From assembly GCA_022385805.1 (NCBI GenBank), contig MU277772.1, forward strand, positions 1-41,129: DNA of 41,129 nucleotides, given 5' to 3'. The notes below the pieces were generated by a model that searched no databases, was not told the origin of the DNA, and saw nothing but the letters and a program-made list of their open reading frames with translations. The stretch's first letter is position 1. Each line of letters opens with the position of its first letter. A program made the translations under genes and the position numbers. The stretch comes from Pilatotrama ljubarskyi. Lineage: Eukaryota; Basidiomycota; Agaricomycetes; Polyporales; Polyporaceae. Shown in pieces: positions 10,995-24,100 of the stretch.

Positions 10995-12618
10995 TTAATC
11001 ATAGCCGTTCTTGCCCAGAACGACGCCATGGGCGGGCCCGCCCTTGCCAAACATCTTGCGCAAGTCGCCCGCGAGCTTCTCAGGCTGTTCGAACGCGGCG
11101 AAGTGCCCGCCCTTGTCGTGCTCGGACTCGAACACGAGCTTGCCGATCATGTGTGCCCACCTGGCGACGTCACGATCCGTTGAAGCGCATGAGTACATCA
11201 CTAGGACTATGGGACGTACCCCTTGGGCAAGCGCACGAGCTCGCCGGGGAAGTAGGACACCCCGAGCGGGACGGAGGTCCACTTGGTGCCCTCGAAGACG
11301 TCGTGCGAGTTGCCGCCTGTCATCTCGTAGTAGATGCGCCCCGCCGCAGCGGGACCGGCGCGTGAGAACCAGTAGATGGAGATCCATTCAAGGACTGCAA
11401 TGCGGGGTATATGATGAGGACTGGGAGCGATTTCTGTCACTAGACGCACCCTCATCGTCCGTCCAGGGATAGTTGTCCGACCACTCGACGAGCTTCTCGT
11501 ATATCCAGGCAAGAAGGCCGACGGGGGAGTCTGCGAGACTGTACCCGAGCGTCTGAGGTCTGGTGGACTGCTGGAGGTAGTAGCCCCTGCCCTTGATGCT
11601 CCATTTCTTCGCCTGTTCGAGTTGGGCAGAGGCGGTTTTGTTGAAGGGGAGGGTCAGCGCTTCTAGATAGATGAGGGGATGCGAGAAGAGAGTCGGGCGG
11701 CCGGACCTGATGGGGTGGGCAGAAGGAGAACAGTGTCAGAAAAATGGGCTCTGTGTTCCGCTATCGAGAGGCGTACATGGGCATATTACTGTGCCAGGCT
11801 TTGACATGCTTATGGCCGTAATGATGCACGGCGTGCACTCCGAGCTGAAAAGCGTTAGGTTCCAATGGAGGCGCTTAGAGACTTCAGAGATTCTCACGAT
11901 GTGTCCCCAATCGCCGCCTTGGTACACTGCGTCTGACTGTGAATGCGGACGGACTAGGGGTGATGGTTCAGCACGCACCGTACTCCTCGTAGCCCAATGC
12001 GAGCATGAGTTTATTGAAGACCTGCGCGTGGCTGCGTCAGATGGGCAAGGGGAAGCTCGTCTGGAACACCGGTGGTGTACCTGGGCGTATTGAGGCCCTG
12101 CAAATCCAGGCTTCTTGGGAGCCTCCGAGAAACCGAAGCCGGGCAAGCTGAGTGCGACGACATGGAAGCTGGGGTGATCTGGGTCATTGGAAGTCAAGAT
12201 AGGCAGGAGCTTCCTGGCTTCGAGGAAATCGCCCGGCCCTGTGGAGGGATTAGCGCGGGCGCGAGACGAGTGGAGATTGATGGAAGGGCTGACAGCCATG
12301 AACGAAGAGGAGAGGAATGGCGTTCTTGACCTGGCTCTTCTGATGGACGTAGTGGATGTTGAGGGTGCCGAAACCGTCTACCTCGATGTCACGGGTGAAC
12401 ATGGGGAGCTTGTTGATCTCGGCCTCTGCTTTGCGCCAATCGAAGCCATCTTTCCAGCGAGCGACGAGGCGCTTGATGTCGCTGAGGGGAGCACCGTAGT
12501 CCCATGCGGCACCGTCGAGCTCGTCGGGGAAACGGACGAGGTCGAGTTTGTTGCGGAGGAGGGTGAGGTCAGCGTCGGGGACTGCGAGGGTGAAGGGCTG
12601 CTCCTGGGCTGCGGCCAT
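10995..12618 (-). CDS. Epoxide hydrolase, microsomal type (alpha/beta hydrolase), 8 exons
   Basis: Exons in order: 12618-12294, 12238-12081, 12021-11979, 11926-11898, 11844-11777, 11706-11450, 11394-11220 and 11160-10995. They total 1221 nt, 406 aa, and all phases agree. Residues about 5-105 match the epoxide hydrolase N-terminal (EHN) domain. Then come the oxyanion motif HGWPG (about 107-111), [11 protein letters not shown], the nucleophile motif GGDWG with Asp about 181, a cap region with [19 protein letters not shown], a candidate charge-relay Glu in FPGEL (about 345), and the catalytic His in HDKGGHF (about 371). The triad spacing is that of EPHX1-like enzymes, which open epoxides to diols through an ester intermediate. 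The protein lacks an obvious N-terminal membrane anchor, as in many fungal members, so it is probably cytosolic. Likely substrates are xenobiotic or lipid epoxides; the exact one cannot be told. The family call is strong. Confidence 0.92.
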
Positions 12619-15600
12619 GGTGTGCTAGCTGCTGAGGCGAGATGGAGGTCAGGAGGACGTCGGGGAGGGCACGGGTATCATGCGTCGCTCGAGTTGTGTT
12701 CGAGTTCGAGTTGGTCGTTAGTCATCGTACCCATCCCGTGCGCGGGTTGGGGTCCCACGTGGTGATGCAGAGCTGCTCAGGGGAGCAGGCGCGTGCACTC
12801 GCTCAACGTGTTCCGGTGCAGAGAGAGCGTACTTAGGATTGCTGCAGGAGACGGAGACGTGCCAGGACGAGTAGTACAAGCCGGTCGACGCTGCCAGAAA
12901 TTATAATACTTTGACAGAAAACGTCCCCATGCGCATCGGAGGATGCCGAGGCGCGCGTGTGTGGCTGAGTTTGTTGACGCGTTGTTTGGCTCCCAGCGCG
13001 TCGACGTCACTCTCGCACATACTTACGGCGTTCAGACTCCCATCAACTGCTTTGCTGCACATGGTGCTTTGTCGGGCACAAGTCTTTGGATGCTGCCCAT
13101 GTCTCTCGGCTTACAGCCCAAGTCAAAGAAGACACCTCTGCTCCTGGGTCAGTGTCGGGACTCACACTCAACGTTCATATCCCACTCAAAGCATGGGGAT
13201 GTATCATATGAGAGTAGGGAAGCCCGAGCATTCCCGAATGACGGCGGATGATTTCGAGAATAATCCATTCTCCTCGAATCTGCAACGTTGAACATCCACC
13301 TCCTGCTCTGTACCTCAAACAGGCTCGTGTCTTGCAACATTTCGTACATGTCATTCGCCATGGCGTCCAGCTCATTGGAGAGGGTAAGTGAGTAGAATGC
13401 GGTCTGCGCGAGCAAACGTCAGTATTCTCATATCGCTATCTCAGGGTCCTGCGCGTCAAGCCACCAGGTCTATCCGAGATTTCAGCGCTTCGCAGTCGTG
13501 TTTCAATCGCCCTCCTGGGCCCATCCATCGCAGCAGCCGTCCCACCGACCGCGGGCGCGTACGCACGCTTCGCTCCGACCAGTACCGGAGATGACGATGA
13601 CTTGTCGTAGGATCCAAGTTGAGTCGAGTCGGTCCGTTTCCCAGTCGTCTTTCACAATCCTCAGCTGAAACGTGCCAGAACGCCTCTCGCCCAACCTGGC
13701 TCCGCTCAGTCAGGCACTGTGGACATAGAGCGGCCTTTGCAGCGCACGCAATAGCTCGCTGTGACCCTGTCAAGTGCCTATACCTCCAAGCGGCCGACGT
13801 GCCCGTGGTCATCAGCTGGATTTTCCGCATCGCTTGTGGTGCAGATCGTCGTAGGCACATCCGTCCAGCCAGGAGATTGTGCATGGTCCGCAGTGATCGC
13901 GGCAGACCTAAGAGTGATGCAGTACGTACCTCCGCGAGCAACGATCTACACCTGGTCCGTACCACTGACCTCATGATTCGTACAGGGCCAATGAGTTGCG
14001 TAGATATCGTCATACGCGAACGGTTCGCAGAACCCTGTGAAGCGATTTCGGTAAGTCGCATCAGCTCGCGCTTCCAAGCGCTCGCCGCCGACCGTCAACC
14101 GGGTCGAGCGCACTGCTCAAGCTAGCCTAGCACGCAGATCACGACGTTGCCAGACAATCTGTGATACGGGAGAGCGCATCGGTGACGTGCGGTGCACAGT
14201 ACTCCCTACTCAAACCTTGGTCCTCGACGGCCTCACGATCATGTCGGATCGCTGTTGCGAACCGATTTCAATTGGGGGTTCGCATGCTCGACAAGATGAT
14301 TGCAGAGTATGACCCGCAAGAGGGCTTGATTCATGGATGGTGAGTCGTCGCTCAGCTATGTTTACCATGCATGTCGGGACGGGATGAATTGACTCGGAAA
14401 TTATCTAAGCAGCTCCCATCGGCTAGGTTAGATTCGTTAACCTCAGGTGCGACTCGGCTCGACCAAATTCACGGGATGCGATGTCCTAGTGCATCAGCGT
14501 TTGCGTTTGATGACCCCACGACGGTGTAACGAGCGCTCTGTAGTGGTCGTTGTCGGTCTCCCTCACGCCTCCCAGGAACAGCTGCTCGCTACCTAGCACA
14601 CGGCACAGGCCTCCTCATTCACTCTGCCGGAGATAGGCAACGACCGTGTGGGATCGCAGCGCCAAAATGCCGGGGTACGAGCGCATGTGCAGCGGCACTG
14701 CGGCACTCGAGGAAGAAATCCCGGCGCTGCTGACGAGATCGCAGTTCTCCCGGCGGCTGTGACGCCGAACGTGCATTCGGAGTCGTGTTTTGGACGCCGG
14801 TGACATGCGGTCGACAGAAACTGCCAAACATCGAAGATCGAATGCCGGTTTTAGCTTCGTCGACCGACCTTCGCCGGCTGTGAGCGCGGACACTCGAAAG
14901 AGGCGACACAGTTTCGCCCAGGAGTGGTCGTTCTCGGGCGTGTTTCCATGCTCACGGTCGCACGCGAAGGCCGCCCTGCGGTCTTGCGCGTGGACTGCCG
15001 GCAACTCACTGGCTGCCCTGGCTGCCACGGACGTGGTATGGCGTCCCGTTATGTCCTCCGCCGTTCCCTCGTCAGGCTTATCGGAAAGTGACGCATTGTA
15101 TTAGGCTCGCAGTTCTCGCGGAGGATAGGGAGACCGCGCCATCTATGGGCGTTCTTTCCGAGACGATTCCAGCGAGATGGTCCCGAAGGGCCAGCCTGCG
15201 GTGCCCATCTCTCCAAGCTGGCACCGTCCGGTGGACTACACGGGTGGCGTATCTCGCCATTTGCGCGGAGTACTTGTCCTTCGGAGACCCCGCAAGACGT
15301 CAAGGCGGATACCTCATTGGTGAGTACTCTAAGCGGCGCTTGATGCGTTCCTCCACATGACCCTGCGCTCAGCCTGCTTCCAGGGCCCGAGTGACAAGAG
15401 CTGACGAGAAGAATGGGTCGACACGTGCGCAAAGAAGCGAGTAAGCAGGCCTCGTTTCGTCAGATAACCCTTGCTGAAAATGCCGTTTCCCGCTCGCATC
15501 GCCGGTCACCACGTTGTGGTCTACGCAGTCGATGAGAATTTGAATAACAGGTTGGCGACCCTTGTCTCAAGGTGCTACATACCCATTGTAACGACCTACG

Positions 15601-18600
15601 CATGACCAAGTGGCGTTTCGTAGAATGCCGATGTCAAGACATTCTTCCGCGCGCAACAGTAATCGGTGCTGTTCTGACGTTCTAGGCGTACGTACATGTT
15701 CGTTTCTCCCGCGACTCGTCAGCCGCACTTCGCCTTTGGATATCCCGTGGAACTGGAGAGCTTCGCCTGCTACGCTAATAAGTACGCTAGTTGCCTGCCG
15801 ACAACTTCTGGCCAACCTCGGTTGCGCCCATGCGCTTTGCCAGATCGGAAGTCTGATCATGCGGCCTGCGTCTAGGACGGGTTGCATCACCGCATCCAGA
15901 TGCCCTGCTCTGGGATCATGTTCGTCGCAAGCCCCGCAATGCGCCTCTCTTCCGACGCTCACACACCAACGCTCTGTAACTCAAGTTCCGCACCGGCGGC
16001 CGTGTCCCTGACTCCATTCAGGATGGCCCTTCTCGCAGTCTGTTGTCCTTTCCTGGATGTGAAGCGCATAACCTTGTATTCTCTCCAGACTGCCCGAAGC
16101 GAGCGTGCGCGCTACCGCAGTGGTGACGTACACAGTACCTCGCCTAGCGCGTCGTGCACGCCGAGCCGCCCACAAGCTCGTGCTAATATGTACGTACTTT
16201 TGATACATAGCTCCGCGACCACTGCGCGAGGGTGCTGTAGGACGAGAAGTACAAGGCGCATCAACGGCGCTGACCTCTTGCAGTTCGCGTACCTTGGCCT
16301 CTTCGGGACCGCTCGTCTGGGGAGGGGCCAAGTGGAACCGTCCATTGAAGACGCGAAGGGCAGAAGAACGAACACGTTCCCCCAGAACGTGTCCGCGTGC
16401 AAAGAAACGCATGGCGCTAAGATGCCGGTGCTTTTCGGTGTACAATTACACGCACTTCGACTCAGCACCCGGTCCACCCCACTCCTGAGTGCGACCACGG
16501 TGCCCACGCCGAGTGTGAGCTTGTGCCGAAAATACACAACGGAGGGTGAGGGGACTCAGCCATGTCCAAGCTCAAATTCGTGTGCTGCTGCCGAACGATG
16601 CGAATAGGTCTCCATCTCGGACATCTTCCGCATCTCTGCACATTCTGCTCCGGGGCGGGATGTCGTCACATATCGTACGCATCCGGTCTCGTGCGGCGAG
16701 GGACACCCGCCGGAAGGCGAACGTTCGCGGTTCTGTGCTGGCGGTGGGAAGACCGATTATCAGCCCAATTCCGTTTCCGAGCTGGGAAGCCCACTGCAGG
16801 CGTCGAAGATCATGATTCCGAAGCGTTCGCGCTGCGGGGGGTGATGCACGGTGGGGACGCTGAGCATGGCTCCATCCCTGAGGCTCGCTCATGCGGACGA
16901 GACAAGTCCCGGCCTCTCAGTGCACGGCGCAAAAGTACAGTGAAGTTCCGAGCATGGTCGCAGCTGCATCGTCAGGGGCTCCGGTCCTTCCCATCGCGCG
17001 GCGGGCGACTCACAGGTATCGAGAACGGTATCAGCTGCAGGGCGAACAGCGCCACGCCCCATGGCGCCTGGCATGAACACTGAGCCTGCAGTGATGCTCC
17101 CGCGCCACATCCCTGTATCTAGACTGTACACATACCGGGCTGGTGCTTTGATCGCAAGAATGCGCAGTCCCCGGTAGCCGTCCTAGGGCGCGTTTTGTAA
17201 CCAACAAGCCGAACTCTCGTGCGAGGACTTCGCGTTCATGAGTCCGTTGTGCTCGTCCCTCCCCCCGTTATAGAGCACATCGGAACGTCTGCCTAGGGGA
17301 GACTACGTTCATGGTAGTATTGATCTATGAAGAGCAATGTGGTACGAATACGAATCACTGCCCTGCCAGCATCTAGAAGGCGCATCAATATCACAACAAT
17401 AGCGCGTCGGAATGTACACGATCACCTGAGGATGATATCAGAGCCCATGCATGGAAGTGTCCCTCAAGCTCGGGATACCGCATTGCTCCTCGGCGGGACG
17501 CCTCTTCCATCTGATCGCCCTCGACTTTCCACTCTCCACTCTCAGCCTTCGAGCTAATGCAGCTCTACCACATTGCCATCGCTCGGCCACCTCGGAGAGG
17601 GGACAGATAGCATCGATACGAGCAATCACAGGACGCATATCTCGCTGGCCCACATCCAATGTGGCACTCGGCAGCGTCCATCCCGCGACTCCGCGAACGC
17701 GGTTTCACACAGCATTAGCACCCGGAAACCCAGCTTAAAGGCTTGTGGAAGACGCTGCGAACGTCCGTCTGGGTATCGTCTTGAGGTCGACATGAGCATA
17801 TGCGGAAGAGGGGCATGTTAGTGTGCCGGCAAACTTGAACGTGATATAGCCAAAACGGCGACTCGGACTCCGCTACGGAGGAGCTAGCTCTAGATTGTGG
17901 TACTCAAAAACGGTGGTACAGGCTTGGTCGTCGTTCTACTAGTATGCTCACTTGTGCTGGAAGGAGGCTTGGAGCCAGTCTTGGTTCCTACGATCGCCAT
18001 TTGTGCGTTTGTACAGGGGATGCAATTCACCAAGAAATGAGCAGACGGACAGGCAAATATCTACTGAAACGCGCGGCACGGTACAATGAGGAAATGAGAG
18101 ACGCGAGGAGGGCCAGTCCGGTATTGCCAGCGATAGCAGCGAGTGAGCGAGAGTCCCTCTAGAACAAATAAGTACGACGAGAGCCGATACTAGGTGGTAC
18201 ATGTATGATAGGTATATGACGAGTTCAGATGCAGTGCGATACGCGTTGGAGAGGGTGAAGCGGGAGAGACGTGCGTGCGTCGTATGCGGAGGAGAACAGG
18301 ATGGAGGCGATGCGGTGTAATGAGAGGCCGAGGGTGAGGAGTGGTATCAAAACAGAGGGATAGGGCCACACGAGCAGGAGGGTACAGTGATGAAAATAAT
18401 AGCACACGAGGAGGAAGGGGTAGAAATATAGCGGAGATAGAGGAGAGAGACAGGCGGTGACAGACCAAGAAGGTGCAGCTCAGTGCACGGTGATTTTGCG
18501 AAATTTACAAACGCGCCGGCGCCGGCGCCGTTGCATATGGAAGATGTGACCGGCAACGGCCATTGAGCGGGAGCACGACGCAGGGGTGGTGGCCATGGGC

Positions 18601-18911
18601 AGGACGCGCGTGCGGATGCGGAAGACGACGCCGTGAGGAAGGCCTCCGGGTATGGGAGGGCGGGAGGGATGCGACGTGGCCGAATGGAACGGGAGTCCTT
18701 TGTGGCGGCGGGAGGCGATTAGCGGGTAAACGTACTGTACTTTGATCGCGACTGTCCGATGAAACAAACAATATACACCAGTCCGGGGCGCCCCTTCCTC
18801 AACGTCGCATGGGCGCTACCACTTTGTGTCCGCGCGCGTCGTCGGAGTCGATGTTGTCGATATCGTCCCGTGCGCGGTCGCGGAAGCAGTCAAGAGGCCT
18901 CGCAGTAGCGC
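12619..18911. other. Gene-poor 6-kb interval with scattered exon-like relics
   Basis: No continuous gene could be supported on either strand. Isolated plus-strand pieces run into good donors: a frame ending at GTAAGT near 14052, one ending at GTGAGT near 14340, and one ending at GTGAGT near 15330. On the minus strand a frame near 16112-16537 contains GNVFVLLPF, and a frame near 13149-13415 ends beside splice-like sites. Their third positions are less GC-rich than those of the confident genes here, and the frames do not join. Decayed genes or old transposons are the simplest reading, but I see no reverse transcriptase, integrase or transposase motif. The left edge contains the epoxide hydrolase promoter and the right edge the 3' region of the homeobox gene. 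Confidence 0.4.
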
Positions 18912-21136
18912 TCACTGAGGCGTGCCGTACCCTGAACCGGACTGGGGTGCCGGGGAAGCGGAGTGCTCCGGAAACCTGTACGCGCTCTGCTCGTCGTTTC
19001 CGGGAGTGAGCACGCGTCCGCCGGGGCTCTGGTTGGGTGGTGCGTGATGGCTTCCACTCTGGGCGTAGCCAGTGCTTTGGCTATACATGGAGGAGTTTTG
19101 CGTGCCGAGGTAGCTGCCGCCGCTGCTGCTTCCCGACAAGCCGAAGAACCCGCCCGGGCTCGTGGTAGAGCCGCCATGGTGCGGGTGCGCAGAAGAAGGG
19201 TGCAGGGCGGTCGTGCCGCTGTAGGAGAGCCTGCCCTGAGCGTACGAGTTGTCGCTCATGCCGTATGGGCTGTGTCCGTGGCCATGGTGCCCGAGGCCAA
19301 GGCTTCCTGCGGTGGCGTGGCTCGAGGACAGGCTACGGGACATGTTGACCATATGCCGAGTGGACATCTGGTGGCCGTGCGGATCGTGGCCCAGAGACTG
19401 TAGAGACATCGGGTAGTAGAGCTGGAGGGAGTCTGCTGGCATTGACATGCGGCGGCCGGTATCAAGGGGCGACGGCACTCCGAGACCACCCATACCCGGG
19501 GCAGGCATACCGATACCGACGCCCGAGCGGGTGGCGAAGGGAGTGGTGGTGGTAGGGCCGGCGGTGTTGTGCCTCGCAGGAGCGAGGATACGTCTCCGCG
19601 CCTGCAGCAATCATGAGCGACGGGTGGACCATGTGCGGATAAGTTGAACTCACGTTAATCATCCAGTTGGAGACCTGGGACATGGAGAGACCTGTGGCAT
19701 GGCACAGCTGCTTCTTCTCCTCCTCGGACGGGTAGGGGTGGTCCGAGTGCCTGTGCAGCCAGTCCTTGAGGAAGTCGGTGACAGGCTTGGGGAGTTTACC
19801 GCGTTTGCGCTGCGGGGGACGGTCGAGGGGGCCGCCAGGGCTGCCGCTGGCGGAGGGGGCCTGAGGAGAGCGGGTCGGGGACCCGGTCACGTTGATGGAC
19901 GGGTTGGAGGGGGCGCCGGCGCCGGCGGACATGCCAGAAGCGGATGCGGAACTCATGCCAAAGTCGGGGGCTGCGTTGGGGAAGTTCCAGTCGGCCTCGG
20001 TCTTGATCCCGTTCGGGTTCTGCGCGGCGAGGCGGGAGGCGGGGGAGCGATCGGCCGAGTGTCCGGAGATGCGCTGGACGCCACCAAACATAGACTGGGG
20101 ACCGCCGATCGAGGAGGGGCGGAGCGAGTCGACGGCGCTGGGGGACGAGCTCGGGCGGGCGATGGATGTGCCGGACCACGAGTCGGGATCGGACAGGCCG
20201 GAGGGGGACGCGGCGGAGCGGCTGCTCGCGGCAGAAAATTCCGAGGAAGAGAGCGGCGAGAAACCGAAGGAGGAGGGCGAGGCGGAGGAGAGGGCCGCGC
20301 TGGGAAGCCCAGAGGAAATATCGCTCACGGGGCCGGGATAGAGACCGCCGAGCTGGGTGTGGGTGTCGAGACGGGGCCGTTCCGGCTTGTGCTCGGCCGA
20401 GTCCGGGTCTGAGGGCGGGAACTGGTACGGCTGGAGGCCGGAGGAGGTGGACTGGGTCGAGCGGTGGACCGGATAAGGGAGGCGGAGGCGGGAGGCGGGG
20501 TTCTCCGAGTAGAGATTGGGGAGGGAGCCGCGGCGCGAGTCGTGGCGGTCCGAGAAGGTGGACGCGATCGACGGGAGCTGGACGCGCGACGGGTCGAGGT
20601 CGGCGTGCGAAGGGAGGAGGTCGGACGAGGCGGGAAGACCAGACGGCGGGAGGTCTGGCGTGTCCGGATCAGACCAGGGCGAGCCCGAGGTGGGGCGGGA
20701 GCGTTTGGGGAGGGGCGAGTGGTCGGGGGTAGCGGGGCGCTTGTCCGGGCGAGAGTGGAGGCTGCTGTCAGAGGTGGCAGAGCTGGACATGCGGCGCGAG
20801 TCGTAGTCGATCTCGAAGGACTGCGACCTGCAAAACGCACCGCGCGCAAGGCGGGGAAGGACGGCGCACGTCAGCAACGGTGATCCATGGAACAGTCGGG
20901 GAAGAACGAGAAGCAGAACAGACGACGACGTACAGGAGACGGGCGTCGAAGGACAGCGGGTCTGTCTCGGGTGTCTTGTGGGGCTCCTGCCTGCGGGCGA
21001 CGGTGAGTGCGCGGATCGGGAAGGGCGGGGCGGGCGGGGGGCGGACGTACGACAGGGCAAAGTGCAGGTGGTAGGAGTCGGCGGCGAGCGAGGCGGGGAA
21101 AGCAGGGGAGATGTCGACGGGGAGCGTGACGATCAT
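18912..21136 (-). CDS. TALE (KN-type) homeodomain transcription factor
   Basis: Exons are 21136-21051, 20990-20934, 20827-19654 and 19601-18912, totalling 2007 nt (668 aa) with all phases consistent. The homeodomain lies at about residues 388-447: a basic RKRGKLPKP start, FLKDWLHRHSDHPYPSEEEKKQL with the three-residue TALE insertion (HPYP), and helix 3 VSNWMINARRRIL with the DNA-contacting Trp, Asn and Arg. This is the homeobox KN signature. The rest is Ser/Pro-rich and disordered: a long N-terminal arm and a Gly/Ser/His-rich C-terminal arm, both typical of fungal regulators. The first intron (21050-20991, 60 bp) is stop-free, and I chose to splice it because its reading is Pro-rich and unlike the flanks. 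The last intron splits helix 3 between Asn and Ala. The partner HD2 gene and flanking genes expected of a mating-type A locus are absent, so a non-mating developmental regulator is more likely. Confidence 0.88.
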
Positions 21137-24100
21137 TGAAAAGTAGAAAAGCGGACGCGGCGGAGGCGATAGACGACGGCGGCTGCGCGTTCCCTGGGCC
21201 AGACGACGGCGAATAAGAAACGGACGGTGACGCGAAATAGCCTAATGGATTCCTCGAATATTTAATTAAGGCGTCCTCGATCGCCGTGCGGTCGCGTCCG
21301 TCGTGTCGTAGGGTGGCAGTAGATCGAAATTCCATTCTGCCTCTGCACGCGCCCTATTTATCCTTCCCCGTCATCGCTTTCTCCCCCTTCCCAAACCTTG
21401 CGCCCTCTTCAGCCCCCTCCTTTCCTTTTCCGCACGCCCTTCTTCCAATCACCCTCGCTTCCGTTCTTTCGGGTCGTAGACAGGTACCGCGTACCCGAGC
21501 GAGATGGCTGTGCTTTCCCCCCGCCTGCAATTAATCATATCTCCAGTCCTCCGATCTAGCCGACAAACAGCCCAAAACACCACTCCAGATTCTCGCCGAT
21601 ATTCCTCCTCCTCGCCCGTTTTCCCACCGCCGAACCTTGTTGTTCTTTCCTCCTTCGCTCTCTCGCCCCCTGTTTTAATTACCGCGAACTACCGGCCGCC
21701 CTCCGCGGGCCGCCGATCCATGCATTGTTGTCCTCGTCCCTCACTTCCTTTTCCGGCACCGCTCGCCAGCTCTCTCGGTTCGAGTGCTCTGCTCAGGCGA
21801 CGTTGCCGCCGCCACCATCGGGAAGAGGTCGTTGACCCAAATACACGGTCTATGCAGCTAGCGACCTGGACTGCGTTCACCGCCTTGCTCTGCACGTGAG
21901 TTCGACGTTGACGCGTTCCCGCCCGCCCCGACTCTGGGCGCACCGACAGGCACGGCGACTGGGGCGCCCCGCGCGATGCGCCGCCGCACTGGACGGCGGA
22001 GGGCAACGTGCGCCGGGTGCAAGAGCGGTCGGTCTTCCAGGACGCATTATGGCCGGGAAAGGGCATATTACTAGCGCGCGGCTGCTTACCACATCCTTCG
22101 AGGCCCTCGCACTCCGACTCTCCGACTCGCTCCCATGGCCTGAGCCTGAGCCAAAACGCCTGGGAGCGTCCCATTGATTCGCTCGCGAGCTGCAGGTGCA
22201 TTTGCGCTCGACCGATATTGAACGGCAGCGCCCATGTGTCGCGTTTCGCTGATGTCGAGAGAGCCGCGGATTCCATCGTCCGCCATTCATCCGGGGCAAC
22301 CTGATATGCATAGCGTTTTGGACATCGGAGGACGTGCACGAAGCGTGCATGAGATGGTCGAGGGTACGTGCATGCGGGCTCTGTAACGCGTCTGAAGCTG
22401 GACGAGCAGGAGAGGCCAGGCACGACCGATGCGTCCCTGGGTGCGGATGCGGTGGAGGAGGAGGAGGAGGACCGGCGATTGTGATGCCCTCGCTTCACTT
22501 GCGCCTCCAGATCCGACTTCCATTCATCCTATCTCGCACACGTCCCCTCCGGCTCTCTTCTTCCACGCTCGCTTTCCTTTCCTGCCTCCGCTGCTGCTTC
22601 TGCCCCGCGCTGCCCACCAGAGCGTGACCAGCTGGCGTTCTCGGGCCTCGCTCGGCCCCTCCTTCCTGCTTCTCCGTACAGATGCGCCCACGCGCCACTC
22701 CACCCAGCCCCGTGCTTTCTCCGCGCCACAAGCCTGCTAGGGCCTGGACTTCTTCTGGCGCGGCGCTCCCGATGCCAGCACGCGCTCCAACTTTGCATGC
22801 ACGATGGGCGGCGTATCGCCCTCGTCCGTCGGCACGCCTTCCGCGCGCTGTGCACCCGCGACCATGTCCGGTCGCGCACGACACAGCTCCGGCCCATCCG
22901 CTACAGGTCCCGCTTGCCCCGTGTATGCTGTGAAGCTCTGACACTCCCTCCGTGCAGATCCTCCATCGCATCTCCGTCGCGCGCGTGCGTGCAATCACAC
23001 CGGCCTGCACATCGTTGCTGTGGTCCCTCGTGCGTTGTTTGCATTCCGAAGTCGATCAACGCGCGATGGTGAGCCTCGACATCGATGACGCGCCGGCGGC
23101 TTCTCGCGCTCGGAAGGAAGGGCGGAATGCCGTCGAGAGAGGGCTGTGCGCCGCGCGATGGTGCGATGTCATGGTAGCCACTCGCCCTCCAAGATCAGTT
23201 CATGAGCATATCATGTCGCGTACATCCTTCGTCCCACGGCCAACCAGATCTTCTCCAGCGATGCGCATCGCCAGACAGACAGCTGTCTCTCGCCTGTCGC
23301 TCGCTCGGCCTCTTGCGGGCCACTCGTGCAAGCCAGCCCTTCGCTCTCTGATTCGCCCCCGCCGACGCCTCCCGGCCGCTCGGTGATCTCTCTATTCTCC
23401 GACAATTATCGGTACGCTCCTGTCCGTCTGGCGTTATGTTACCGGCCGTGCTGTGCTAACCGAGACAACCTCTGCTCGTCCACCCTGCAGCGCGACATGC
23501 ATAGTCGACGTCTGAAGGCGGGCGCGTCCTGCGCACACACCGACTCCCGTCTACTCATCCCCACTCTCTGCCAGTCCTTGGGCGTGTATCCAACTCGGCT
23601 CCAGGGAAATGAAAGGCCTGCATCAGACACAAGAGGTCCGCTCTCTGATTGATTGCGTGCATCGCGCGCATGCACCGCGGCTCGTGGCTCATGGGGTACA
23701 ATCTGCAAGGGCCTCACTACTCCCGCGGCGCGTGAGCCTAGCGTGGGCGTGGAGACTCGATCTGGCTCTCCGGCTCCTTGTTCGTGCGCTCGATGCAACG
23801 TCCGGAGCGCTCGGCCTGGGCGAGAGGGTCCCCTGTCCGAGGAGCCCTGGTAGCATTGAACCGTACATTGTATTCGTCCACGCGGGCGTGTGTCGGCATG
23901 CGACTGGGGTTCTCAAGGGTGCAAATGCACAGATGCGCTCCTGGTTCGTCCTCGGGATCCTCATAGCTGGTCGCTTAAGCGCGTTGTCGGCATCATAGCA
24001 AGGCGGCATGGATCGTGTAAGTTCTCCTGAGAGGAGTGCAATGCATCACGCTAGGAGACGCTCGTTAATGAAACGCGGATCTATAGTAGGTGGCGGATAC

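Noticed and set aside
16112..16537. Possible BAHD-type acyltransferase fragment (GNVFVLLPF)
   Set aside because: Only this short resemblance was seen. No HxxxD or DFGWG motif and no joinable neighbours were found.
19699..20412. Plus-strand open frame of 237 codons opposite the homeobox gene
   Set aside because: It is Gly/Arg/Ala-rich shadow sequence of the Ser/Pro-rich minus-strand exon, which contains the homeodomain.
18912..21136. Mating-type A (HD) locus
   Set aside because: Only one TALE gene is present. No HD2 partner, mitochondrial intermediate peptidase or beta-flanking gene is nearby.
21689..22498. Minus-strand open frame of 269 codons
   Set aside because: Arg/Ser/Cys-rich with no motif, no supporting splice sites and competing frames of similar quality. 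Typical of GC-rich non-coding DNA.
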